Assembly (NCBI GenBank): GCA_902494375.1
Contig: CABUTL010000004.1
Span: 1 to 22,678 of the forward strand
From: an uncultured Collinsella sp.
GTDB lineage: Bacteria; Actinomycetota; Coriobacteriia; Coriobacteriales; Coriobacteriaceae
Reading direction: 5' to 3'
Length of the DNA: 22,678 nt
Positions 1 to 6,246 of the stretch are shown here, in pieces. Below the pieces are notes generated by a model. The model was not told where the DNA came from, did no database searches, and was given only the letters and a program-made list of their open reading frames with translations. How positions within the stretch are numbered: position 1 is the first letter of the stretch; every line of letters starts with the position of its first letter. The position numbers and the translations under genes were made by a program.

Positions 1-117
1 AGCCGGGCGGCGCATATGAACTTTATCGCGAGTTCCGCACGCAAAGGAAAGCACTTAATGTGCTTTCCGTCTTGCGCAGGACTGTAGAGCAGGAAAGTTC
101 ATATGCGCCGCCCGGCT
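1..117. repeat. Large hairpin repeat, copy 1 (inverted relative to copies 2 and 3)
   Basis: Bases 1-24 and 94-117 are a perfect 24-bp inverted repeat and the left arm may extend beyond the window edge. The interior (25-93), read on the minus strand, matches the core of the repeats at 4766-4898 and 22608-22678. It has the block AGTCCTGC, an apical stem closed by CAC/GTG around the loop ATTAA, and the block GTGCGGAACTCGCGA. The arms differ in sequence from those of copy 2 but are perfectly self-complementary. It sits upstream of the cstA promoter, so it may belong to the 3' end of an off-window gene. No protein is encoded. Confidence 0.9.
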
Positions 118-234
118 CCCACGGCTCTCAGGGGCATCTCTCATGCAAAAACTGTCGTGGGGTAAAGTCCGAGGTCAGTGGCGTTTTATACCGAGAAATC
201 CAAAAAAAAGTTGAAAATTCATTACAAATTTGCG

Positions 235-263
235 TTGACTTTAGGTAACTAAAGTTTCATACT
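235..263 (+). promoter_or_regulatory. Probable cstA promoter with an internal palindromic operator
   Basis: TTGACT (235-240) and CATACT (258-263) are separated by 17 bp. An A/T-rich stretch at about 200-232 could act as an UP element. The palindrome ACTTTAGGTAACTAAAGT (238-255, 7-bp arms around GTAA) overlaps the -35 box and the spacer, which is where a repressor would sit. The expected transcript starts near 270 and runs through the leader peptide and terminator before cstA. Its partial likeness to DtxR/MntR-type boxes is only suggestive. Confidence 0.6.
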
Positions 264-334
264 CCTTTTCAACCACTGGGGGATGTGAACACGCACGGAT
301 CGTTCGCATCATGATTGAAGAGGATTTCTTAGAC

Positions 335-379
335 ATGTTCACGCATCAGCTAAACATTATCAGCGTAGTAATTATCTGA
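335..379 (+). CDS. Putative branched-chain amino-acid leader peptide (14 aa)
   Basis: This small ORF encodes MFTHQLNIISVVII and stops at TGA 377-379. Seven of its 14 residues are Leu, Ile or Val, and they are clustered at the end, as in the leader peptides of ilv operons (E. coli IlvL also has a run of Val and Ile after a Ser). A Shine-Dalgarno-like AAGAGGA (318-324) lies 10 nt before the ATG. An in-frame ATG at 311 would give 22 residues but lacks a good ribosome site. The Ile/Val codons lie inside a stem formed by CGCATCAG (342-349) and CTGATGCG (376-383), so ribosome stalling there would change the downstream folding. The peptide itself probably has no function beyond regulation. Confidence 0.6.
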   Translation: MFTHQLNIISVVII

Positions 380-382
380 TGC

Positions 383-469
383 GGGTTAGCACATACAGCT
401 AGCCCGTACGATAACGGGCGGCTGATGAAGATGAGGGCCGTCGAGCGCAACCGACGGTCCTCATTTTTT
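383..469 (+). promoter_or_regulatory. Attenuator: competing stems and intrinsic terminator before cstA
   Basis: The terminator stem pairs 431-443 with 452-464 (13 bp with one G-U), has an 8-nt loop and is followed by six T (464-469); it ends 35 nt before the cstA ATG. Upstream, GGGTTAGC (383-390) can pair with GCTAGCCC (398-405). Alternatively GCCCGT (402-407) can pair with ACGGGC (414-419). GGCGGC (417-422) can pair with GCCGTC (437-442), which would break the terminator. CATCAGC (344-350), inside the leader ORF, can also reach GCTGATG (421-427). These mutually exclusive pairings after a BCAA-rich leader ORF are the layout of ribosome-mediated attenuation. Confidence 0.65.
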
Positions 470-504
470 ATGTCTAGGAAGTTCTTTTTAGAGGAGGAAA
501 TGTA

Positions 505-2394
505 ATGAACGGAGTTTTGCTCATGGTTGTGGCCGCGGCGGTGCTCGCCTGCGGCTATCTGGGCTACGGCCGCTGGCTGGCCAACAAGTGGGGCGTTGAC
601 AAAGAGGCCCTCACGCCGGCCAAGCGCATGAAGGACGGCAACAGCTTCTCGCCCGTCTCCGCCTTCACTGCGTTTTCGCACCAGTTCAGCTCGATCTGCG
701 GTGCTGGCCCTGTCACGGGTACGATCGTCGCCATGGCCTTTGGCTGGCTGCCTGTCGTGCTCTGGGTCCTCGTCGGCGGCATCTTCTTTGGCGCCGTCCA
801 CGACTTTGGTGCCCTGTACGCTTCGATGAAGAACAACGGCAAGTCACTCGCTCAGCTCATCGAGAAGTATATCGGCAAGACCGGCCGTCGCCTGTTCCTG
901 CTGTTCTGCTGGCTGTTCTGCATCATCGTCATCGCCGCCTTTACCGACATGGTCTGCAAGACGTTCATGTTCACCCCGGCCGTTGACGCTTCTGGTGCTG
1001 CTACCGGTGCCATCGACTTCACCAAGTCCTATGCCGCCGGCTGCGCTGGTACCATCTCCATCCTGTTCACCTTCGTCGCTATCGCCTTTGGTTGGGCCCA
1101 GAAGAAGTTCAACCTCACCGGCGCTGCCGAGTTCGTCACCGGCGTGGTCCTCATGGTTCTCATGTTCGCCGTCGGTATGCAGTTTCCGGTCTACCTGGAT
1201 AAGTTCCAGTGGTTCGCCGTCGTCATGGTCTACCTGGTCTTCGCTGGCGCTATGCCCATCCAGATGCTCAAGACCCCGCGTGACTACCTCACTTCCATCA
1301 TGATGATCGTCATGATCGTCTGCGCTGTCCTCGGCATCGTCGTCCTGGGCGTCAACGGTCAGGCCACTATCACCGCTCCGGTCTTCACCGGCTTCTCCAC
1401 TGCCTCCGGCATGATGTTCCCGGTCCTGTTCGTCTCCGTCGCTTGCGGTGCTCTCTCCGGTTTCCACAGCCTCGTTTCTTCCGGCACCTCTTCCAAGCAG
1501 GTCGAGAAGGAGCAGGACGCTGTCAAGGTCGGTTACGGCGCAATGATCGTCGAGTCCTTCGTCGGCATCCTTGCCATCATCGTTGCCGGCATCATGTTCT
1601 CTGATATGAACACCGCCGGTACCGGCGCCCTCAACGCCGGTGTCGCTTCCACCCCGTTCCAGATCTTCGCCGCTGGCATCTCCCGCGGTATGCAGGCCTT
1701 CGGTGTTGACGGCACGCTCGCTACCGTCTTCATGACCATGAACGTCTCCGCTCTGGCCCTGACCTCGCTCGACGCCGTCGCCCGCATCGCCCGCACCTCG
1801 TTCTCCGAGTTCTTTGCCCAGACCAACGACGCCCTGGCCATCGAGTCCAAGGCCGGCTACATGAAGGTCCTCGGCAACCCCTGGTTCGCCACGGTCGTCA
1901 CCCTGCTTCCCGGTCTCGCCCTCGCTTTTGGTGGCTATGCCAACATCTGGCCGCTCTTTGGTGCTTCCAACCAGCTGCTCGGCGGCATGACCATGATCAC
2001 CCTCGCCGTGTTCTGCAAGTGCACCGGCCGCAAGGGTTGGATGCTCTACGTGCCCGTCGCCTTCCTGCTCTGCTGCACCTTCACCTCGCTGGTCCAGAGC
2101 GCCATGGGCTGCATGGCCGCCGTCCAGGCTTACGGCTTCTTCGGCACCATCCCGGCTACCGCCACCACGGCCGCCGTCTCCGTCGCCGCCACCAAGGGCC
2201 TGCAGCTCGTCTTTGCCGTCCTGCTGATGGTCCTGGGCCTCATCGTCGCCGTCAACTGCCTCAAGGAGTTCTTCGGCAAGGAGGCTGGCTCCATGCCTGA
2301 TGAGGAGCCCGAGTGGTCCGAGATGGGCAAGGCCGAGTACGGTCGCGCCGCTGCCGCCGAGGCTCCCGCTGACGCCGAGGCCGCCAAGGCCTAG
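505..2394 (+). CDS. cstA: CstA-family carbon starvation protein (peptide/pyruvate transporter)
   Basis: This is a 629-residue polytopic membrane protein of the CstA family, whose members import peptides or pyruvate (E. coli CstA, BtsT). The N-terminal family block is clear: a helix at 1-20, the motif FSPVSAFTAFSHQFSSICGA at about 48-67 continuing as GPVTG, then a hydrophobic helix and the GAVHDF motif at 96-101. Many hydrophobic segments follow, and the tail (about 590-629) is acidic and Ala-rich, probably cytoplasmic. E. coli CstA is about 700 residues, so this is a shorter family member. The start is fixed by GAGGAGG at 491-497, seven bases before the ATG. The gene is monocistronic: its own promoter and attenuator lie upstream and a terminator follows. 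Substrate is not determined by sequence; control by a BCAA leader would favour peptide uptake. Confidence 0.9.
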   Translation: MNGVLLMVVAAAVLACGYLGYGRWLANKWGVDKEALTPAKRMKDGNSFSPVSAFTAFSHQFSSICGAGPVTGTIVAMAFGWLPVVLWVLVGGIFFGAVHDFGALYASMKNNGKSLAQLIEKYIGKTGRRLFLLFCWLFCIIVIAAFTDMVCKTFMFTPAVDASGAATGAIDFTKSYAAGCAGTISILFTFVAIAFGWAQKKFNLTGAAEFVTGVVLMVLMFAVGMQFPVYLDKFQWFAVVMVYLVFAGAMPIQMLKTPRDYLTSIMMIVMIVCAVLGIVVLGVNGQATITAPVFTGFSTASGMMFPVLFVSVACGALSGFHSLVSSGTSSKQVEKEQDAVKVGYGAMIVESFVGILAIIVAGIMFSDMNTAGTGALNAGVASTPFQIFAAGISRGMQAFGVDGTLATVFMTMNVSALALTSLDAVARIARTSFSEFFAQTNDALAIESKAGYMKVLGNPWFATVVTLLPGLALAFGGYANIWPLFGASNQLLGGMTMITLAVFCKCTGRKGWMLYVPVAFLLCCTFTSLVQSAMGCMAAVQAYGFFGTIPATATTAAVSVAATKGLQLVFAVLLMVLGLIVAVNCLKEFFGKEAGSMPDEEPEWSEMGKAEYGRAAAAEAPADAEAAKA

Positions 2395-2433
2395 TCGGTC
2401 GGACGGGTTGAATCTCCCATCCATTTGACTCGG

Positions 2434-2472
2434 AAAGACCGGGTCCGCGACTTCGCGGGCTCGGTCTTTTTT
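2434..2472 (+). terminator. Intrinsic terminator of cstA
   Basis: A G/C-rich stem (AAGACCG at 2436-2442 with CGGTCTT at 2462-2468, continuing through CCGCG/CGCGG) is followed by a run of T. It lies 40 bp after the cstA stop codon. Confidence 0.85.
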
Positions 2473-2473
2473 C

Positions 2474-2587
2474 ATGCAAAAGTGGGTGACGCTCGAGTGT
2501 GCTCGAGTGTTCTCGCAGATGTTTTGCATGGATAAGGGCGCGCGTTGTACCATATAAACGTATATGTGTACATATGAAAGGGGCCCC
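2474..2587 (+). promoter_or_regulatory. Upstream region of the JetD-like gene: tandem decamer, inverted repeats, tentative -10
   Basis: The decamer GCTCGAGTGT occurs twice head to tail (2491-2500, 2501-2510), followed by a partial third unit (TCTCG). It is enclosed by the inverted repeat ATGCAAAA (2474-2481) / TTTTGCAT (2522-2529). Nearer the gene, CATATAAA (2551-2558) holds a possible -10 (TATAAA) and GTACATATG lies at 2568-2576. No convincing -35 is visible. GAAAGGGG (2576-2583) is the ribosome site for the GTG at 2588. Confidence 0.45.
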
Positions 2588-4762
2588 GTGGCCAAGACGG
2601 TATATTCCGATAACCAAAATAATGTCGATGCCCTGGCTGAGCGTCTGAGCAGCCAGACATCGCTTTCTGCTGAGCGTGCCAAGCTGGTTGCCTACGACCT
2701 GCTTTGCCGCAAGGCGCTCAAGATCAAGTCGAGCGCGCTGGCGCAAATTTTCCGCTCCGTCGATAAGGAATGTGACACCAAGGCGATGCGCGATGAGCTT
2801 ATCGCGGCAAATATCGTGACCAAGATCGAGGGTAGCGGCATTAACGGGCGCCCGGCGTTCTATACCATCAATGCCGAGATCCGCGATGCCCAGGAGCAGC
2901 CTGCCGAGTCCGTCGAGGATTTTGTCGTCGAGGATTCCGCTGACGTGCCTGCTGTGGAAGAAGCTGCTCCGCGTGAGCATGTCGATACCGATGAGTTGCT
3001 CGATGAGAACGTCGTGCGTGCCTTTACGGCCAAGGCAGGACGCGGCGATTTTGGCGGGGGCGGCAAGCGCGATGCACAGCGCCGCGCCCAGCAGGAGCGC
3101 TTCCGTCGCGCCGTTGCTCGAAAGGGCGAGACGGATGCCGAGGCTGTTGAGACCGAGGTTGCTGCCGAGTCGCAGAAGCCCACGAAGGAGCAAAAGCCCG
3201 TGGAGGCCCAAGAGCCCAAGCGTCGTCGCGGTGCTCACTTTAAGGCTGCAGCGCAGGATGCCGCGCGTGAGGTTGAAGAGTCTTCTGAGGTTGCAGACGA
3301 TGTTGAGGAGTCTGCCAAGAAGGCTCCGGGTTCGTGTCGTCCCGGCCGCGGTTTTGCGGGACGTGCGTATCCCGTAAAGCGTCAGGAGAAGGGCGAGTCG
3401 GTTTCGACCACCCAGGACGAGAAGGCCGTTGAGCCGGTGGCTCGCGAGCAAAAGCCTGTTGAGCCGCAGCTTGAGGTTGATGCCGAGGCCAAGGGCCAGC
3501 AGCCTACTGATGAGCAGACGGAGCAGAGCGCGTCGAGCAAGCCTCGCCGCCGTCGCCATCGTGGGGGCCGCAGTTCCCATGCCGAGACTGCAGCCGAGAA
3601 GACCATGCCACAGGACGAGGATGCGAAGGCCGAGGTTTCTTCGGGGCAGCCTAAGCGCCAGTCAGCGAAGGAGAGCAAGTCCGATCGTCCGCAGAAGCAG
3701 GCGTCTATGCCGAAGCGCGAGCGCAATTCCCAAGGCGATTCTAAGCGCAAGTCTCAGAAGAAGCCGGAGTCTGCCGCAGTAGATACTGCTGCCCGGCAGC
3801 CCGAGTCGGCCGCCCACGGCGAGGTCTCGGCGTTTGCCCTTGCCCGCGTTTTAGGCAGGCAGCTGCTCAAGGTTGTCCCCACGCCTATGGCGCTCTCCAA
3901 GATCAAGGAGCAGCAGACACAGATCGTAAAGGTCGAGGGCAAGGACGGCAAAAAGGCTCCGCAGCGCACTCAGCACAACGAGATGTCCAACCGCAAGATT
4001 GCCGAGGAAATCGCAATCATCCAGGCTTGGATCGAGCAGAACCGAGGTGCCGATACGCCGGTTGCCTCGCGCCGCCAGCGTGCCTACCAGATCTTTAACG
4101 ACGAGAAGGCTTTTGACGGCAAGCACGGTGAGCGCCTGATCAGGCGTATGACCGAAAAGGGCATCAGCATGCAGGCGATCAAGGTCGCCCCCAATCGCCC
4201 CGTGCACTTTACGGGCTTCTTTACGCTGGGAGCCGACAAGCCGTTCATTATGGTCGAGAACCTGGACACCTACGACGAGATCGTCAAGCTGCTGCGTGGC
4301 CGCAAGCACGCCAAGCTCTTTGGCATCAAGGTGGGCGGCGTGATTTTTGGCGGCGGCTGCAAAGCGAGCGTCTCGCACGCACTGGATGATTATCTGGCCG
4401 AGATTGGCTATCGCTTTAACTACGTCTACTACGTGGGCGATATCGATCGCGAGGGCGCGCGCATCGTCGAGCAGGCTCGCAATGCCAATGTGGTTGAGAT
4501 TCGCCTGCATGCCGGCATGTACCGCGCCATGCTCGCCGAGCATAAGCGTCGCGTGAAGGCCGGCGGAGAGTGCGAGCCCGCGGCTGCCAACCAGGGTGTG
4601 CCGCAGAACCTGGCAGCGACGATCAAGGATCTGCCCATGGTTACGCGCGTGCAGTTCCGCAACGTGCTGCGCGAGGGCGGGCGCATTCCGCAGGAGATTC
4701 TGATGACCGCAGACTATCGAGATGGCGACTCGGGAAGCTTCGACCGCATGCTGAACAACTAG
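2588..4762 (+). CDS. Orphan JetD-like (DUF3322/DUF2220, Toprim-type) protein with N-terminal helix-turn-helix and long charged linker
   Basis: From the GTG start (ribosome site GAAAGGGG) the product is 724 residues; an ATG at 2564 would add eight residues but has no ribosome site. Residues about 10-100 look like a winged-helix domain. Residues about 105-430 are a low-complexity, Glu/Lys/Ala/Gln/Arg-rich linker, with an Arg-rich patch followed by HRGGRSSH. The C-terminal part (about 430-724) carries features I associate with JetD, the Toprim-type nuclease subunit of the Wadjet SMC defence complex: SRRQRAYQIFNDEK at 494-507, ENLDTYDE with E557, a GGG turn, and YVGDIDREG with D618, D620 and E622, the likely metal ligands. 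The end (GGRIPQEIL) resembles the JetD C-terminal segment. No JetA, JetB or JetC gene lies nearby; neighbours are cstA and a tRNA. A DNA-cleaving or DNA-binding role is inferred; the cellular role is unknown. Confidence 0.65.
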   Translation: MAKTVYSDNQNNVDALAERLSSQTSLSAERAKLVAYDLLCRKALKIKSSALAQIFRSVDKECDTKAMRDELIAANIVTKIEGSGINGRPAFYTINAEIRDAQEQPAESVEDFVVEDSADVPAVEEAAPREHVDTDELLDENVVRAFTAKAGRGDFGGGGKRDAQRRAQQERFRRAVARKGETDAEAVETEVAAESQKPTKEQKPVEAQEPKRRRGAHFKAAAQDAAREVEESSEVADDVEESAKKAPGSCRPGRGFAGRAYPVKRQEKGESVSTTQDEKAVEPVAREQKPVEPQLEVDAEAKGQQPTDEQTEQSASSKPRRRRHRGGRSSHAETAAEKTMPQDEDAKAEVSSGQPKRQSAKESKSDRPQKQASMPKRERNSQGDSKRKSQKKPESAAVDTAARQPESAAHGEVSAFALARVLGRQLLKVVPTPMALSKIKEQQTQIVKVEGKDGKKAPQRTQHNEMSNRKIAEEIAIIQAWIEQNRGADTPVASRRQRAYQIFNDEKAFDGKHGERLIRRMTEKGISMQAIKVAPNRPVHFTGFFTLGADKPFIMVENLDTYDEIVKLLRGRKHAKLFGIKVGGVIFGGGCKASVSHALDDYLAEIGYRFNYVYYVGDIDREGARIVEQARNANVVEIRLHAGMYRAMLAEHKRRVKAGGECEPAAANQGVPQNLAATIKDLPMVTRVQFRNVLREGGRIPQEILMTADYRDGDSGSFDRMLNN

Positions 4763-4765
4763 GGA

Positions 4766-4898
4766 CGTGTGGCCCCGACGGGCCGGGCATTAAGTTTGCT
4801 GCTCTACAGTCCTGCGCAAGACGAAGGCCACATTAAGTGGCCTTCTTTGCGTGCGGAACTCGCGACAAACTTAATGCCCGGCCCGTCGGGGCCACACG
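4766..4898. repeat. Large hairpin repeat, copy 2
   Basis: Bases 4766-4798 and 4866-4898 form a perfect 33-bp inverted repeat. The 67-base interior carries the conserved blocks CTGCTCTAC, AGTCCTGCGCAAGACG, a 9-bp apical stem (GAAGGCCAC/GTGGCCTTC) with loop ATTAA, and GCGTGCGGAACTCGCGA. It begins four bases after the stop codon of the JetD-like gene, so it may also serve as that gene's transcript end, though there is no T tract. The same core, with different but self-complementary stems, occurs at 1-117 (reverse orientation) and at the window end. Confidence 0.92.
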
Positions 4899-4952
4899 AC
4901 ACGTTGTAGAAGGCGGCTCGCTTTTCGGAATTGGGCTGATATTTCAAGATGT

Positions 4953-4988
4953 AAGGCGCTCTTGGTCCTAATGGGCTTGGGGCGCCTT
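4953..4988. repeat. Hairpin related to the tRNA-Gln terminator-like hairpin
   Basis: AAGGCGC (4953-4959) pairs with GCGCCTT (4982-4988), with further pairing inside around the loop TAAT. The sequence is a diverged copy of the hairpin at 5047-5081: both share AAGGCGC, a GG-CC turn, ATGGGCT and GGGCGC. No T tract follows on the minus strand. Confidence 0.55.
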
Positions 4989-5048
4989 CGCGTTTCCTCA
5001 GCTCCGCACCCTTGCGGGTTCTCGAATCCCTCCGCTTGCCCACAAGAA

Positions 5049-5080
5049 GGCGCCCTGGGCCGTTATGGGCTCAGGGCGCT
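5049..5080 (-). terminator. Probable tRNA-Gln terminator
   Basis: GCGCCCTG (5050-5057) pairs with CAGGGCGC (5072-5079); the stem extends inward to a GTTATG loop. Read on the minus strand it starts about 10 nt after the tRNA CCA and is followed by TTCTTGT, a weak T tract. On the plus strand it is followed by AATTTTAAT, so it might act both ways. Confidence 0.5.
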
Positions 5081-5089
5081 CAATTTTAA

Positions 5090-5164
5090 TGGCTGGGACG
5101 GAGGGATTCGAACCCCCAACAGCCGGCACCAAAAACCGGAGTTCTACCGTTGAACTACGTCCCA
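5090..5164 (-). tRNA. tRNA-Gln (anticodon TTG)
   Basis: The minus strand folds as a complete 75-nt tRNA. The acceptor stem is TGGGACG/CGTCCCA, the D arm GTTC-AACGGTA-GAAC, the anticodon stem CCGGT/GCCGG with loop TTTTGGT giving anticodon TTG, and the T arm GGGGG-TTCGAAT-CCCTC. The 3' CCA is encoded. It lies 38 bp downstream of the CwlM-like gene on the same strand, so it may be co-transcribed or have a promoter inside that gene's end. Confidence 0.96.
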
Positions 5165-5202
5165 ATGTGTGGTGTTGCCCAAAAGCAACTCGTTTAGTTT
5201 AC

Positions 5203-6108
5203 CTAATCTGCGAGGGCATCGCAAACGCCATCGAGCAGGCGTACGGCGAGTGTCTGCGCGTCGCTGGCCGTGAAGGTGCCGTTGTAGCGCGTCATGCCCG
5301 TGAGCTCAATGCGAATGCGAGCCGGCTTCTGCTGCGCGGCGACATTGGCGGTGCGGATGCGCTGGGCCAGGTTGTGGCACTCGGCGAGGGCAATCGTGGC
5401 GCGCGGTGCGGCGTCGGCGGGCAGCTCGTCGCTTGCGATTTCGAGCACCAGGTCAACGTCGGTTGGGACCTCGGAGTCACAGAGCATCATGCCGCTGTTG
5501 TCGGTCGTTGCCGTGGCGATATTCCACATGCGCGACGCAACGCTGCGTGCGATGGGGTCCTCGCCGATAACGGCAATCTGGAAGCGCTCGAGCACGTTGG
5601 CGGCGCGAGCAAAACCGATGCGGGACTCGGCTTCGGTGACCGAGGGCTTGCCCTCCCACACATGGTGCAGGCGGTTGATGTAGGCGTAGGTGTCCTGGAA
5701 GGCCATGCCGTCGGCAAACAGGCCGACATTTTCCTGGAACTGCTGCAGGGCGGCCTCGGTATGCGGACCAAAGTAGCCGTCGTCTTCGCCACAGGCAAAG
5801 CCCAAAACGTTGAGAGCGCGCTGCAGGGCCTGCACATCGGCGCCATGGAAATTGGGCATGCGCAGATAGAGGGTGCGGTCGCCCAGTTTATACGAGGCGT
5901 CGACCAGAGCGCTCCAGCAGGGGATATCGACGGCACAGCCAGCGGCAAGGCCGCTATCGAGCCTAAAGGTGCCAACAGCCTGTTCGGTGGTGGTGCCAAA
6001 GCGCTTGTCGGCAACCTCGGTGTCATCGATTGTATAGCCGAGCTGCAGAAGGCGGGACTGGACGTCCTCGACGGCTGCTCCCTGCATGCCCGTTGTAATA
6101 GGTTCCAT
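5203..6108 (-). CDS. CwlM-like peptidoglycan-binding regulatory protein with degenerate amidase region
   Basis: The 301-residue product has two peptidoglycan-binding type-1 domains, at about 5-72 and 87-147 (ending FGPHTEAALQQFQENVGLFADG). There is no signal peptide or membrane segment. The junction SALVDASYKLGDRTLYLR, followed by the second repeat, closely resembles the same stretch of mycobacterial CwlM as I recall it. CwlM is a cytoplasmic, catalytically altered amidase homologue that controls the first step of peptidoglycan synthesis (MurA) and lipid II export. The C-terminal portion (about 160-301) is shorter than an Amidase_3 domain, and the zinc-binding DPGHGG motif is absent, so it is probably not an active hydrolase. 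Start ATG 6108 has AAAGGGG seven bases upstream. The tRNA-Gln gene follows. A regulatory role in wall synthesis is inference from the family. Confidence 0.7.
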   Translation of the reverse strand: MEPITTGMQGAAVEDVQSRLLQLGYTIDDTEVADKRFGTTTEQAVGTFRLDSGLAAGCAVDIPCWSALVDASYKLGDRTLYLRMPNFHGADVQALQRALNVLGFACGEDDGYFGPHTEAALQQFQENVGLFADGMAFQDTYAYINRLHHVWEGKPSVTEAESRIGFARAANVLERFQIAVIGEDPIARSVASRMWNIATATTDNSGMMLCDSEVPTDVDLVLEIASDELPADAAPRATIALAECHNLAQRIRTANVAAQQKPARIRIELTGMTRYNGTFTASDAQTLAVRLLDGVCDALAD

Positions 6109-6246
6109 GAACGAACCCCTTTCGGCGTACCATTCGTACTATTTGAGCGTGTGTCGGATAGACAACGCAAAGGGATGCATAAACATGCACTCAACAGTGT
6201 AGCAAGTTGTACCCAAATACGCTGCTGACAGGTTTTATAACCCCCG

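Noticed and set aside
60..248. 62-codon plus-strand frame at the left end
   Set aside because: It begins inside hairpin repeat copy 1 and runs through the cstA promoter; no ribosome site and no likeness to a protein.
431..469. Simple terminator of an upstream gene
   Set aside because: It lies downstream of the cstA promoter and of a BCAA-rich leader ORF with competing stems, so it is better explained as an attenuator.
2564..2587. ATG at 2564 as start of the JetD-like gene
   Set aside because: No ribosome site precedes it, whereas GAAAGGGG sits at the right distance before GTG 2588.
844..2682. 612-codon open frame on the minus strand opposite cstA
   Set aside because: It mirrors the codon pattern of cstA, its translation is a low-complexity Gly/Asp/His/Glu-rich string with no domain, and it spans the terminator and the next gene's start.
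5023..5110. Phage attachment site at tRNA-Gln
   Set aside because: The 12-base match to the tRNA is inverted, not direct, and no integrase or phage genes lie nearby.
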